A stretch of DNA of 35,580 nucleotides from assembly GCA_964414555.1 (NCBI GenBank), contig CAYPWW010000021.1, positions 1-35,580 on the forward strand, given 5' to 3'. The notes beneath the pieces are model-generated. The model had not been told where the DNA came from and ran no database searches. It saw nothing but the letters and a program-made list of their open reading frames with translations. A program made the position numbers and the translations under genes. Numbering within the stretch: the stretch's first letter is position 1; each line of letters starts with the position of its first letter. Shown one piece after another: positions 24,863-34,244 of this stretch. Origin of the DNA: Litorimonas sp964414555. GTDB taxonomy: Bacteria; Pseudomonadota; Alphaproteobacteria; Caulobacterales; Maricaulaceae.

Positions 24863-27004
24863 ATGCGGATTATCTGGTTGAGCTTAGGGCTATTGCTGAT
24901 CGCGGCGTGTAAGCCCGCGCCCACGGAAAGCGAGCGCCTGTCCGCGATTGCCGAACGTGTCGAAATTATCCGCGATGATTACGGCGTACCGCATATTTAC
25001 GGCCAGACCGATGCGGATGCGGTCTTTGGCTTGCTCTATGCCCAAGCCGAAGATGATTTTCCCCGGATCGAGCGCAATTACATCTGGGCGATGGGGCGTC
25101 TGGCAGAGGTTGAGGGCGAAGATGCGCTACACAGCGATCTGCGTGCGCGACTGTATATGACGCTCGATGAAGCCAAGGCGGCCTATGCCGATGCGCCAGA
25201 GCACATCCGAGAGCTGTGTCGCGCCTTTGCCGATGGTCTGAACCATTATCTGGCGTCTAATCCCGACGTTCAGCCGAAGCTGCTGACACGGTTCGAGCCG
25301 TGGATGCCGATGTATTTCTTCGAGGGGTCCATCGGTGGCGATATTGAGCAAATCCCGCTGGGCGGTATCCGCGAATTTTACGGCGCGGGCGGTCCTATCG
25401 AGGCCCCGCGCAGCGAGGAACCAGCAGGTTCCAACGGCATGGCGATTTCCGGCGATCTGACCGAGAGCGGCAATGCTATGTTGCTCATCAATCCGCACAC
25501 GAGTTTTTACTTTCGCGGCGAAGTCCATGTCGTCTCAGAAGAGGGTTTGAACGCTTACGGCGCGGTCACTTGGGGGCAGTTTTTTGTCTATCAGGGTTTC
25601 AATGAAAACAATGGCTGGATGCACCCTTCCACCTATGCGGATTTCATCGATGTGTTTGTCGAAGATGTCTTCGAAAAAGACGGGAAGCTGCACTATCGCT
25701 ATGGCGATGAGGTGCGCGATGTCGAAGTCGGCGAGGTCACGCTGAATTATGTCGATGACATGAAAATGCGGACGCGGACTTTCCCGACCTATCGCACGCA
25801 CCACGGGCCGATTACCCACATGGTTGATGGCAAATGGGCCGCGACGAAAATCAACTGGAAGCCGGGGCAAGCGCTGGAACAGGCCTATGCCCGGACGAAA
25901 ACCGCGAATTACGCTGAGTTTCGGGAGATGATGGACCTGCGGACGAACTCGTCCAACAACACAGTCTACGCGGATCGCGACGGCACGATTGGCTACTTCC
26001 ACGGGAATTTTATCCCGAAACGTGACCCGCAGTTTGATTATTCCAAACCCGTTGACGGGGCGAATCCCGCGACGGACTGGCAAGGTCTTCATACGGTGGA
26101 TGAGGTCATTACCATCACCAATCCTGACATCGGCTGGATTCAAAACAATAACTCCACGCCCTTCACAGCGGCTGGGCCGGACAGTCCCAAGGCAGAGGAT
26201 TATCCGACCTATATGGCCCCCGAAGGCGAGAATTATCGCGGGGTGCTGGCTGTGCGCTTGCTAGAAAATGTCGCCCCTAACAGCCTGACTTTGGATCGTA
26301 TCATCGATCTGGCTTACGATCCTCAACTCCCGGCTTTTGAAGTCCTGATGCCCACCGTCGTGGGCAGCTATGACACCTCAAATGGTTCGCCGGATTTGGC
26401 CGAACCTGTCGCGATGTTGCGTGATTGGGACCACACGGTTTCTACTGATAGCGTCGCAATGACCCTTGCGCATTTTTACGGCATGCGGACGTTAGAGCTT
26501 TACCGCAAAAACGGCTGGAGCCGGATGGAAACGATCGACTGGATGGCGAACACGGCGAGCGATGCACAGCGCTTGGATGTGCTGCGTTGGACGGTGGAGA
26601 ATCTGACAGAAACTTATGGCGATTGGCGGCAACCGTGGGGCGAGGTGAACCGATTCCAACGTCTGTCTGGCGAGATCGGCGCAGGCTTTGACGATGCCCA
26701 GCCGAGTGTCGGCGTGCCTTTGGCGTCTGGTCGCTGGGGGTCTCTCGCGGCCTATGGCGCGCGGCGGGGCGAGAGCACGAAAAAGCTCTATGGCTATCGC
26801 GGGAATAGCTTTGTTGCCGCCGTCGAGTTTGGCGAGCGGGTGCGGGCCAAAACCCTCCTCGCAGGTGGGCAAAGCGGTGATCCCGACAGCCCGCATTTTG
26901 ACGATCAGGTCGGACGCTATCTCGACGTGGATTTCAAAGATGCCCGCTTCTACCGAGAAGACGTAGAGGCCCACGCTATGCGGCGATACAGCCCTGGTAA
27001 ATAG
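24863..27004 (+). CDS. Penicillin acylase-family Ntn hydrolase, lipoprotein
   Basis: The product belongs to the S45 penicillin-amidase family, which self-cleaves to an alpha and a beta chain and hydrolyses amide bonds (beta-lactam side chains, acyl-homoserine lactones or similar lipids). The 713-aa precursor has a lipobox IAAC (Cys16) instead of the usual plain signal peptide. The alpha chain carries VEIIRDDYGVPHIYGQTDADAVFGLLYAQAEDD. The predicted beta-chain N-terminal nucleophile is Ser190 in EPAGSNGMAISGD. Later conserved parts are INPHTSFYF, YRTHHGPI, NNTVYADRDGTIGYF and GWIQNNNSTPF. A quorum-quenching role is possible but cannot be decided. It is followed by a PepSY protein at 37 bases. 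Confidence 0.92.
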   Translation: MRIIWLSLGLLLIAACKPAPTESERLSAIAERVEIIRDDYGVPHIYGQTDADAVFGLLYAQAEDDFPRIERNYIWAMGRLAEVEGEDALHSDLRARLYMTLDEAKAAYADAPEHIRELCRAFADGLNHYLASNPDVQPKLLTRFEPWMPMYFFEGSIGGDIEQIPLGGIREFYGAGGPIEAPRSEEPAGSNGMAISGDLTESGNAMLLINPHTSFYFRGEVHVVSEEGLNAYGAVTWGQFFVYQGFNENNGWMHPSTYADFIDVFVEDVFEKDGKLHYRYGDEVRDVEVGEVTLNYVDDMKMRTRTFPTYRTHHGPITHMVDGKWAATKINWKPGQALEQAYARTKTANYAEFREMMDLRTNSSNNTVYADRDGTIGYFHGNFIPKRDPQFDYSKPVDGANPATDWQGLHTVDEVITITNPDIGWIQNNNSTPFTAAGPDSPKAEDYPTYMAPEGENYRGVLAVRLLENVAPNSLTLDRIIDLAYDPQLPAFEVLMPTVVGSYDTSNGSPDLAEPVAMLRDWDHTVSTDSVAMTLAHFYGMRTLELYRKNGWSRMETIDWMANTASDAQRLDVLRWTVENLTETYGDWRQPWGEVNRFQRLSGEIGAGFDDAQPSVGVPLASGRWGSLAAYGARRGESTKKLYGYRGNSFVAAVEFGERVRAKTLLAGGQSGDPDSPHFDDQVGRYLDVDFKDARFYREDVEAHAMRRYSPGK

Positions 27005-27041
27005 GCTTGATGAGGGCGCATGACTGCGGCAAGTGCCGCGC

Positions 27042-27752
27042 ATGTCTCGCACGTTCAATAAATACCTGACCCGCGTCCATAAATGGGCTGGGCTAGTCTT
27101 GTCGCTATTCATCCTGTCGTGGTTTGGCAGCGGGTTTTTCATGACGCTTTTCCCGATTGATGAGGTGCGCGGTCGCCATCTGGTGGACCGGACGGCGTTC
27201 TCTCTGACAGACAGCGATCTCGTGCCGCTCAGTCTCGCGATGGAAACCTATGAAGGCGTGTTGACGGGGGCGCAGCTGGTGAATGCGGCGGGTCGTCCGG
27301 CTTATTTGCTGATCGGTGAGGCGGGCAACATAATGCTAGACGCGCGTACGGGCGAGGCGTGGGCTGGTGTTGGCGAGCCAGATATCCGCCGTATCGCGAC
27401 GTCACGCTATCAGGGCGACGGCGTAGTTGTGTCGATCGCGAAATTGGACACCGCCCCGCGCGAATATGCTGGCGCGCTGCCCGTCTGGCAGGTGCAATTT
27501 GATGACCGCGCCAAGACGCGCTTTTATCTGGATGTGAATACGGCCGAGGTGAAGACGGTCCGGACGCGGCTATGGCGCGCATTTGACGTGGCGTGGCGCT
27601 TTCACATTTTGGACGTGACGGGAGAGGATAATTTCAATGCATGGTGGCTGAAACTAGCCAGCGGCGCAGCCTTGCTGTTTGCGCTCAGCGGCGTTGGATT
27701 GCTCTGGTTCCGGATTATGGGTCGCCCCCGTAGACGGAGACGACTGGCGTAG
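27042..27752 (+). CDS. PepSY-domain inner-membrane protein
   Basis: This 236-aa protein has an N-terminal helix (HKWAGLVLSLFILSWFGSGFFMTL), a periplasmic part of about 140 residues with PepSY-like strands (LVNAAGRPAYLLIGEAGNIMLDARTGE, VWQVQFDDRAKTRFYLDVNTAEVKTV) and a C-terminal helix with RFHILDVTGEDNFNAWWLKLASGAALLFALSGVGLLWF. The HKW and FHILD features are typical of PepSY-associated membrane proteins, often linked to iron or reductase functions. The GTG at 27033 would add three residues; the ATG at 27042 is preferred. The ribosome site is poor. It may be co-transcribed with the acylase gene. Confidence 0.85.
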   Translation: MSRTFNKYLTRVHKWAGLVLSLFILSWFGSGFFMTLFPIDEVRGRHLVDRTAFSLTDSDLVPLSLAMETYEGVLTGAQLVNAAGRPAYLLIGEAGNIMLDARTGEAWAGVGEPDIRRIATSRYQGDGVVVSIAKLDTAPREYAGALPVWQVQFDDRAKTRFYLDVNTAEVKTVRTRLWRAFDVAWRFHILDVTGEDNFNAWWLKLASGAALLFALSGVGLLWFRIMGRPRRRRRLA

Positions 27753-27763
27753 CATTTGGCAGT

Positions 27764-28414
27764 TTAGATTGTCTGCCCGGTCTTGTTCCAATCCGCCATA
27801 AAGGCTGCGAGGCCTTTGTCCGTCAGGACGTGATTGGCGAGGGATTTTACGACTTTTGGCGGGGCTGTCATGACGTCCGCACCAACAAGCGCGCAGTCTT
27901 TGACGTGATTGACGCTACGAATGCTCGCGGCGAGGATTTCTGTCTCAAAACCGTAGTTATCGTAAATCGTGCGGATGTCCTCGATCAGCTCCAACCCGTC
28001 CAGCGTGATGTCGTCCAGACGCCCGATGAAAGGCGAGATGTAGGTCGCGCCAACTTTTGCGGCGAGAAGCGCTTGGTTCGGCGAGAAGCAGAGCGTGACA
28101 TTCGTCGGCACGCCTTCTTGGGACAGCGTGTTACAGGCCTTCAGCCCGTCCATCGTCAGGGGCAGTTTTACGCAGACATTATCGGCGATTTTACGCAAGA
28201 TCCGACCTTCCGCGATCATATCGGCGGCGTCGGTGGCAACGACTTCGGCAGAGACATGCCCCGGTGTTAGCTTGCAGATTTCCGCGATGACTTCTTTGAA
28301 GTCGCGGCCAGATTTGGCGATGATCGACGGGTTCGTTGTGACCCCGTCCACAAGGCCGATATCGGCAAGTTCCGCAATCGCGTCGAGGTCCGCACTGTCG
28401 ATAAAGAATTTCAT
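27764..28414 (-). CDS. fsa: Fructose-6-phosphate aldolase / small transaldolase
   Basis: This 216-aa protein belongs to the short transaldolase group (TalC/Fsa). Such enzymes transfer or release dihydroxyacetone units from fructose 6-phosphate or sedoheptulose 7-phosphate through a Schiff base. The lysine is Lys83 in DNVCVKLPLTMDGLKA. Other family marks are MKFFIDSADLDAI, GVTTNPSIIAKSG, NVTLCFSPNQALLAAKVGATYISPFIGRLDD and ILAASIRS. Aldolase and transaldolase activity cannot be separated by eye. It is divergent from priA, with 58 bases between starts, and convergent with the PepSY gene. Confidence 0.93.
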   Translation of the reverse strand: MKFFIDSADLDAIAELADIGLVDGVTTNPSIIAKSGRDFKEVIAEICKLTPGHVSAEVVATDAADMIAEGRILRKIADNVCVKLPLTMDGLKACNTLSQEGVPTNVTLCFSPNQALLAAKVGATYISPFIGRLDDITLDGLELIEDIRTIYDNYGFETEILAASIRSVNHVKDCALVGADVMTAPPKVVKSLANHVLTDKGLAAFMADWNKTGQTI

Positions 28415-28472
28415 GGGGTCCGTGTCCTTTTAGGGTGAGGGCTTTCGCTGGGCCTGCTATCATGCGGGTAAC

Positions 28473-30629
28473 GTGAATCAAACCGCACAAATTCTCTTCC
28501 CTGTGAATGTCCCGACGGCCTTCGATTATGCCGTGCCGGACGGCATGGACCTCGCGCGTGGGGATTTCGTCTTCGCGCCGATTGGCAAACAGATGAAACT
28601 AGGCGTCGTCTGGGGCTTTGGCGAGGCCGAAGCCGGGCGGGAGTTGAAAACCATCGTGGACCGCAAAGCGACGCGGCCGCTCTCGCCGGACCTGCTGGAT
28701 TTCGTCGATTGGACCGCGCGCTATAATGGCACGTCGCCCGGCAATGTGTTGCGCATGGTCATCCGCAATTACAAAGCCCTCGATCCCTCGGCCATCGTCA
28801 CGCTCTATGCGCCCAGCGGGCAGACGCCACAAAAACTGACCCCGTCGCGCGCGGCGGTTCTGCGCGAAGGCGGCCCGTGGCCTGCGCGGGCGTCAGAAGC
28901 GGCCGCACGGGCGGGTGTGTCTTCTGGCGTCGTCAAAGGTCTCGTCAAAGCGGGCGGCTTGATCGCCAAAGATGGTCCCGTTGACCCGCCGTTTGATCGT
29001 CCTAATCCTGATCATCCGGGACGCGATCTGACCGACGGGCAGACGGACGCCGCGCAAGACTTGGTCGCGCAAGTCCAAGCGGGGGCGTTCAATGTCTCTT
29101 TGTTGGACGGGGTGACGGGTTCGGGCAAAACCGAGGTTTATTTCGAAGCTGTGGCCGAAGCCCTGCGGCGTGGGCAGCAATGCCTTATCCTCGTGCCGGA
29201 AATTGCGCTGACCCAAGCGGGGCTGCGGCGGTTTAAGGATCGTTTCGGCGCGGAGCCTGCGGCGTGGCACTCTCAGATGGGTGAGGCGGCCCGTCGCCGG
29301 ACATGGCGCGAAGTTGCCCAAGGTCGCTGCCAGCTGGTCGTGGGCGCACGCTCGGCGCTCTATCTGCCATTCCCCAACCTCGGCCTGATCGTTGTGGATG
29401 AGGAACATGACACATCTTATAAGCAAGAAGAGGGCGTCATTTATAATGCGCGGGATATGGCGGTCGTGCGCGGCCATATCAGTGGGCATAGTGTGATCCT
29501 CGCCTCGGCTACGCCTAGCCTTGAGTCGCTACACAATGCCCGCACGGGAAAGTTCGCACATATTATCCTGCCTGAGCGTCCCGGCGCGGCGGTCCTGCCA
29601 GAGGTCGGGCTGGTCGATTTGAAAGACAATGTTCCGGAGAAGGGGAAGTTCCTCTCGCAACCTCTGCTGGACGCTGTGGCCGATGTGACGGGGCGGGGCG
29701 AGCAAGCTCTGCTCTATCTGAACCGTCGGGGCTACGCGCCGCTGATCATCTGCCGCACATGTGGCGAGAAGCTGAAATCCCCCGATACGGATAGCTGGCT
29801 GGTCCAGCATAAACGCACGGGTCGGGCGATGTGCCATCTGACGGGGTTTTCCATGCGGATGCCACGTGAATGTCCGAAGTGTCACGCGGAAGACAGCCTG
29901 ACGTCTGTCGGGCCGGGCGTCGAACGGATCGCGGAAGAAGCGCGCGAGGCTTTCCCAGAGGCTCGAGTCGAAATTCTCAGCTCTGACACGGCGGGCAATC
30001 CTGCAGAACTCGCCGAGCGGATGCGCCGGATGGAGAAGGGCGAGATTGATATCCTCGTCGGCACACAAATGGTCGTGAAGGGGCATAACTTCCCCAAGCT
30101 GACCTTTGTCGGCGTCGTGGACGGCGATCTAGGTCTGGCGGGCGGCGATCCGCGTGCGGGCGAGCGGACCTATCAGACATTGGTACAGGTCGCGGGTCGC
30201 GCAGGTCGTGCAGACAAACCGGGTCGGGCCCTGATCCAAACGCATCAACCCGAACATGAAGCGTTGCAAGCGCTGGCGGCCGGTGACCGTGAGATGTTCA
30301 TCGGGGTCGAGCTAGGCATGCGGGAGATGCTGGGCTTGCCGCCTTTTGGTAAGCTGGCCGCCGTGATCTTCTGGGGGCCGGACGCCAAGAAGGTCGACGC
30401 GCTGGCACGGAAATTCCTTAATGCTGCGCCGCGGGCGGATGGAATCGAAATCCTCGGGCCAAGCGAGGCGCCGATTGGCCGTCTGCGGGGGCTGTATCGC
30501 CGGCGTCTCTTTATTCAGGCAGAGGCGAGCGTGAATCTCTCACGCTATATGGATGTTTGGCGCGCCAAAGTTCGCCCGCCTGCGAAATATAAGATTCAGA
30601 TCGATATCGACCCGCAGAGCTTTATGTAG
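28473..30629 (+). CDS. priA: Primosomal helicase PriA with only one complete zinc site
   Basis: PriA reloads the replicative helicase at stalled forks. The 718-aa protein starts with GTG at 28473 (MNQTAQILFPVNVPTAFDYAVP). It has the 3'-DNA-binding domain, Walker A GVTGSGKTEVYFEA near residue 213-222, DEEH near 309-312 and helicase motifs LASATPSLESL, LYLNRRGYAP, GTQMVVKGHNFP and QVAGRAGRADKPG. The zinc region contains CRTC (427/430), one Cys at 454 and CPKC (467/470). Most PriA proteins have eight Cys. Here one inner pair reads SPDTD and the other CHLTG, so the second zinc site is lost. The last 8 bases overlap the convergent small membrane protein gene. Confidence 0.95.
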   Translation: MNQTAQILFPVNVPTAFDYAVPDGMDLARGDFVFAPIGKQMKLGVVWGFGEAEAGRELKTIVDRKATRPLSPDLLDFVDWTARYNGTSPGNVLRMVIRNYKALDPSAIVTLYAPSGQTPQKLTPSRAAVLREGGPWPARASEAAARAGVSSGVVKGLVKAGGLIAKDGPVDPPFDRPNPDHPGRDLTDGQTDAAQDLVAQVQAGAFNVSLLDGVTGSGKTEVYFEAVAEALRRGQQCLILVPEIALTQAGLRRFKDRFGAEPAAWHSQMGEAARRRTWREVAQGRCQLVVGARSALYLPFPNLGLIVVDEEHDTSYKQEEGVIYNARDMAVVRGHISGHSVILASATPSLESLHNARTGKFAHIILPERPGAAVLPEVGLVDLKDNVPEKGKFLSQPLLDAVADVTGRGEQALLYLNRRGYAPLIICRTCGEKLKSPDTDSWLVQHKRTGRAMCHLTGFSMRMPRECPKCHAEDSLTSVGPGVERIAEEAREAFPEARVEILSSDTAGNPAELAERMRRMEKGEIDILVGTQMVVKGHNFPKLTFVGVVDGDLGLAGGDPRAGERTYQTLVQVAGRAGRADKPGRALIQTHQPEHEALQALAAGDREMFIGVELGMREMLGLPPFGKLAAVIFWGPDAKKVDALARKFLNAAPRADGIEILGPSEAPIGRLRGLYRRRLFIQAEASVNLSRYMDVWRAKVRPPAKYKIQIDIDPQSFM

Positions 30630-31008
30630 GCGCTTTGTCTGGTGAGGTCTCTCGCGACAGTCGGGCTTTGATGTTTTCGACCCCGACAGCGGATTGTGCC
30701 TGAGCAAAAGCCAATACGCGCGCTTTCCCTCGATCCAGCCCGCGCCAAATTCGAACGATCAAAACAATCACGCCCACAGGTAAGATCGCGGGCAGGGCGA
30801 CCGTCCAATGACCCGCGATACCGCCCCATAGAAAAATGCCGGCTAGCACCGTCAGCGCGAAGAGTGCGAGACCCATCCAGAATTTCGCTATCGTCAAAGG
30901 AAATGACGCCCGTTCCATTGCACCTTCAACCACCAACTCGCGTGCGAGGCCTGCTGCAAGGGCTGGATCGCGACGGGCGCGGAAGAGGGCAATTGTGTTT
31001 CCGATCAT
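30622..31008 (-). CDS. Small two-helix membrane protein of unknown function
   Basis: I do not recognise this 128-aa protein. It has a polar start (MIGNTIALFRARRDPALAAGLARELVVEG) and two hydrophobic helices (FWMGLALFALTVLAGIFLWGG and VALPAILPVGVIVLIVRIW) separated by a short loop. A basic C-terminal stretch with RLSRETSPDK follows. It should sit in the inner membrane with both ends in the cytoplasm. It overlaps the priA stop by 8 bases, tail to tail. Composition matches the neighbours, so it is probably native. Confidence 0.7.
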   Translation of the reverse strand: MIGNTIALFRARRDPALAAGLARELVVEGAMERASFPLTIAKFWMGLALFALTVLAGIFLWGGIAGHWTVALPAILPVGVIVLIVRIWRGLDRGKARVLAFAQAQSAVGVENIKARLSRETSPDKAPT

Positions 31009-31219
31009 CAGGGAGATATGAGCCTTGATGCAAAATCAGGCAAGCGTTGCAGAAAAGTCACACATTTTGTTGAAACGCTCAAAACTGGCCATTTGGCGTA
31101 AATAGTCATTGGCCCGCCTTTCTGTTCTGTAATAGGGCAGCCTCAACCGTGGAGGAGACGTAAGTCCCTATACGCAACTGATCGCGGCCTAGTACGCGTC
31201 ATTCACAAGGAACCATATT

Positions 31220-34192
31220 ATGCGAGTAAGCATGAAAACCAGCCTCTTGGCTTCGACGATCGCTTTGAGCGTCGCGGCCATGTCGGCTCCGACTTTCGCC
31301 CAGGACAACCCCGACGAAGATCAAATCGTCGTTACGGGTACACGCCTGAACATCAACCCGAACCTGACATCGGCTAACCCCGTCCTGACAGTTGGCGACG
31401 AAGAGATCGCGGCTCAAGGTACAGTCAACATCGAAGAGCTGACAAACAACCTGCCACAGGTTTTCGCGGCTCAAGCTGGTGAAGTCTCCAACGGCGCGTC
31501 CGGTACAGCTCAACTCGACCTTCGCGGTTTGGGTGCGGTTCGTACGCTGACACTGATCGACGGTCGTCGTCTTCCTTATGGTTCCTCGACATCCTCCGCT
31601 CCAAACATCGACTTGGTTCCAACAAACCTTGTTGAGCGCGTCGACATCCTGACCGGTGGTGCTTCCGCTGTTTACGGTTCTGACGCTGTTGCTGGTGTTG
31701 CCAACTTCATCCTCAAAGACGACTTTGAAGGTGCAGAGCTGGACGTTCAGTATGGTGTGAACCAGAACTCGAACGGCATTAACCGCTTCGACGAAGTCCT
31801 CGAAGCTTCCAATGTTGATCTTCCAGGTTCCGTTTGGGACGGCGAGCAAGTCAACATCTCTGCTGCGATCGGCATGAACTCTGAAGATGGCCGCGGTAAC
31901 GTGACAGTCTTCGGTTCTTACCAGAACCGCGAAGAAATCGTTCAGCGTGACCGTTCGGTCTCCGCTTGTACGCTCTCCACGGGCGATACAAACGGCTATG
32001 GCTGTGTCGGTTCTGCTAACTTCCGTCTTTTCGCTGGCCCAGGTGGCTTAGGCTTCCAAGAAGAAAGCGGCAACATCGTCGACTTCTTCAGTGTCCCAGC
32101 AACAGAAAGCCGCTTTAACTTCGGTGCGTCTAACTTCTTCCAGCGTCCTGCTGAGCGGATCCAGATCCACGGTAAAGGTCAGTACGAATATGCTGACAAC
32201 CACGAAGTCTTCTTCGATGCGTCCTACACAAACAACTTCTCTGATGCGCAAATCGCGCCATCCGCGTCGTTTGGTTTCGGTGCGTATCAGATCAACTGTG
32301 ACAACCCACTCATCCAAACGCCTGGTCTGAACCTCGCAACGGACATCTATGGTTGTACAGCGGCTGACATTGCTGCCGGCAATGACGTCAGCGGCATCAC
32401 AGCCTCTCACCGTAACGTTGAAGGTGGCGAGCGTAACTCCCGCCTTGAAAACTCAGCGTACCGCCTCGTCGGTGGTCTGCGCGGCGATGCAACAGATGCG
32501 ATCTCTTATGAAGCTTTCGCTCAGTTTGGCCGTACAGATGACGAGTCGATCTCTACGAACGACTTCATCATTGCAAACCTACAAAACGCATTCTTTGCGA
32601 TCGAAGATCCGAATAACCCCGGTGAAGTGATCTGTCGTGATGCAAACGCGCGTGCAGCTGGTTGTGTGCCTTACAACGTGTTCCAACGTGGCCAAGGCGG
32701 TACAACGCAAGTCACGCAAGAGGCGCTTGATTACATTCAAGGCGTCGGCATTGTTGTTGGTAAAACAGAGCAGTTTGTTATCGGTGGTAACGCTTCGATC
32801 AACTTGGGCGAATATGGCGTCAAGTCGCCATTGTCCGATGACAACATCGGTCTTCTGGTCGGTGTCGAGTATCGCGAAGATAGCCTCGACTCCAACCCAG
32901 ATCAGATCAGCCAGCAGCCAGACGGCGGTTTCACCGGCGTTGGTGGCCCAACACTCCCAGTTCAGGGTGCAGTTGATGTTCTGGAATTCTTTGGCGAGCT
33001 GGAAGTTCCGCTTGTCACAGACGCACCTTACTTTGACGAGCTTGTTCTGCGGGCCCAGTATCGTAATTCCGATTACGGCTACACAGGTAACGGCACAACA
33101 GGTGGCGCAAATACAGACGCTTACGGTCTGCAGCTGTCTTGGGCGCCTACGTCCGACATCTCCTTCCGGGGTCAGTATCAGCGCTCGGTCCGCGCACCGA
33201 ACGTCATCGAGCTGTTCACAGGTCAGTCCACAGGTCTTCCAAACCTGACACTGAACTCTTCAGGTCTGTATGATCCATGTGCGACGAACAACCCGTCCGC
33301 GACACTCGAGCAGTGTCAGCGTACAGGCGTCACATCCGCACAGTTCGGAACAATCCTCGACGTTATCTCGGGTCAGACCCAGGGTATCTTCGGTGGTAAC
33401 CCGAACCTTCAGCCAGAAAAATCCGACACATACACATTGGGTATGGTCTTCACACCAGAAGCAGCGCCTGGCCTCACAGCCTCCGTCGACTACTTCAACA
33501 TCTCCATCGATGACTTCATCGCGGCAGGTATTGGTGCGCAGACAACACTCGATCAGTGTCTGGCAACTGGCGACTCAGCGTTCTGTGATTTGATCACACG
33601 TGACTCCTCCGGTTCTTTGAACTCGGGCGGTGGACCCGGCATCGGCTTCTTGTTGACCAACATCAACATCGCTGCGCTGGAATCCGAAGGTGTCGATCTT
33701 CAGGTTGGTTACAATCTGCAGCCTAAGAACGAGTCTTTCGGTAGCTTTAACCTGAACTACGCAGCGACAATCCTGACGAAGCAAGACGATACGTCCTTCC
33801 CAGGTGCGGATCTGAACCAGTGTACAGGTCTCTTCGCCGGTACTTGTGGTCGCCCAGCGCCTGCATATCGTCACCGTGCGTTCGCAACATGGTTGACCCC
33901 AGTCGAAGATCTGGATGCAACACTCACATGGCGTCATTACTCCGCTGTTGAGAACCAAGCTTTGGGTGCGGCACCTGTCGACCGTGAGCTGAGCTCGCAG
34001 AACTATGTGGATGTCTCCGCGAACTACGAAATCTTTGACGGTGTCCGTCTGCGCGCAGGTGTCAATAACCTGTTGCTCGAGCAGCCACCTGTTACGATTT
34101 CCGCGGGCCCTCCATTCGGTAATGGTAACACATACCCGGTCATCTACGACACAGGCCGCTACGGCTTCGTTGGCTTGAACATCAAGCTCTAA
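31220..34192 (+). CDS. TonB-dependent outer-membrane receptor
   Basis: This 990-aa TonB-dependent receptor imports a scarce ligand across the outer membrane using energy from TonB-ExbBD. A signal peptide ends APTFA (cleavage about residue 27). A short tail with DEDQIVVTGTRL (TonB-box-like) comes next, then the plug domain (about 50-170, with LRGLGAVRTLTLIDGRRLPYG and VERVDILTGGASAVYGSDAVAGVANFILK). A 22-strand barrel ends VGLNIKL. The closest known layout is the Caulobacter/Sphingomonas type receptor with a large barrel. The ligand (siderophore, vitamin, glycan) cannot be told. AAGGA precedes the ATG at 31220. Codons (ACA for Thr, GGT, GTT, TCC) differ from the neighbours and suggest strong expression. 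A classic terminator follows. Confidence 0.93.
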   Translation: MRVSMKTSLLASTIALSVAAMSAPTFAQDNPDEDQIVVTGTRLNINPNLTSANPVLTVGDEEIAAQGTVNIEELTNNLPQVFAAQAGEVSNGASGTAQLDLRGLGAVRTLTLIDGRRLPYGSSTSSAPNIDLVPTNLVERVDILTGGASAVYGSDAVAGVANFILKDDFEGAELDVQYGVNQNSNGINRFDEVLEASNVDLPGSVWDGEQVNISAAIGMNSEDGRGNVTVFGSYQNREEIVQRDRSVSACTLSTGDTNGYGCVGSANFRLFAGPGGLGFQEESGNIVDFFSVPATESRFNFGASNFFQRPAERIQIHGKGQYEYADNHEVFFDASYTNNFSDAQIAPSASFGFGAYQINCDNPLIQTPGLNLATDIYGCTAADIAAGNDVSGITASHRNVEGGERNSRLENSAYRLVGGLRGDATDAISYEAFAQFGRTDDESISTNDFIIANLQNAFFAIEDPNNPGEVICRDANARAAGCVPYNVFQRGQGGTTQVTQEALDYIQGVGIVVGKTEQFVIGGNASINLGEYGVKSPLSDDNIGLLVGVEYREDSLDSNPDQISQQPDGGFTGVGGPTLPVQGAVDVLEFFGELEVPLVTDAPYFDELVLRAQYRNSDYGYTGNGTTGGANTDAYGLQLSWAPTSDISFRGQYQRSVRAPNVIELFTGQSTGLPNLTLNSSGLYDPCATNNPSATLEQCQRTGVTSAQFGTILDVISGQTQGIFGGNPNLQPEKSDTYTLGMVFTPEAAPGLTASVDYFNISIDDFIAAGIGAQTTLDQCLATGDSAFCDLITRDSSGSLNSGGGPGIGFLLTNINIAALESEGVDLQVGYNLQPKNESFGSFNLNYAATILTKQDDTSFPGADLNQCTGLFAGTCGRPAPAYRHRAFATWLTPVEDLDATLTWRHYSAVENQALGAAPVDRELSSQNYVDVSANYEIFDGVRLRAGVNNLLLEQPPVTISAGPPFGNGNTYPVIYDTGRYGFVGLNIKL

Positions 34193-34216
34193 GTAGACCG
34201 CTAGGTTTTGAATTTG

Positions 34217-34244
34217 ACGGGTCCCTTCGGGGGCCCGTTTTTTT
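34217..34244 (+). terminator. Strong rho-independent terminator behind the TonB receptor
   Basis: A 9-base stem (ACGGGTCCC / GGGGCCCGT, one G-U pair) is closed by a UUCG tetraloop and followed by a run of seven T. The receptor stop lies 25 bases before it. It separates the receptor transcript from the ATP synthase operon. Confidence 0.92.

Noticed and set aside
25535..26143. 202-codon open frame opposite the acylase gene
   Set aside because: Antisense to a clear Ntn-hydrolase gene; the Arg/Val/Ile-rich product has no family features.
31070..31135. TTGAAA/TTGGCC with TAATAG as promoter of the TonB receptor
   Set aside because: The spacers (15 or more than 20 bases) do not fit; the region surely holds a promoter but I cannot place it.
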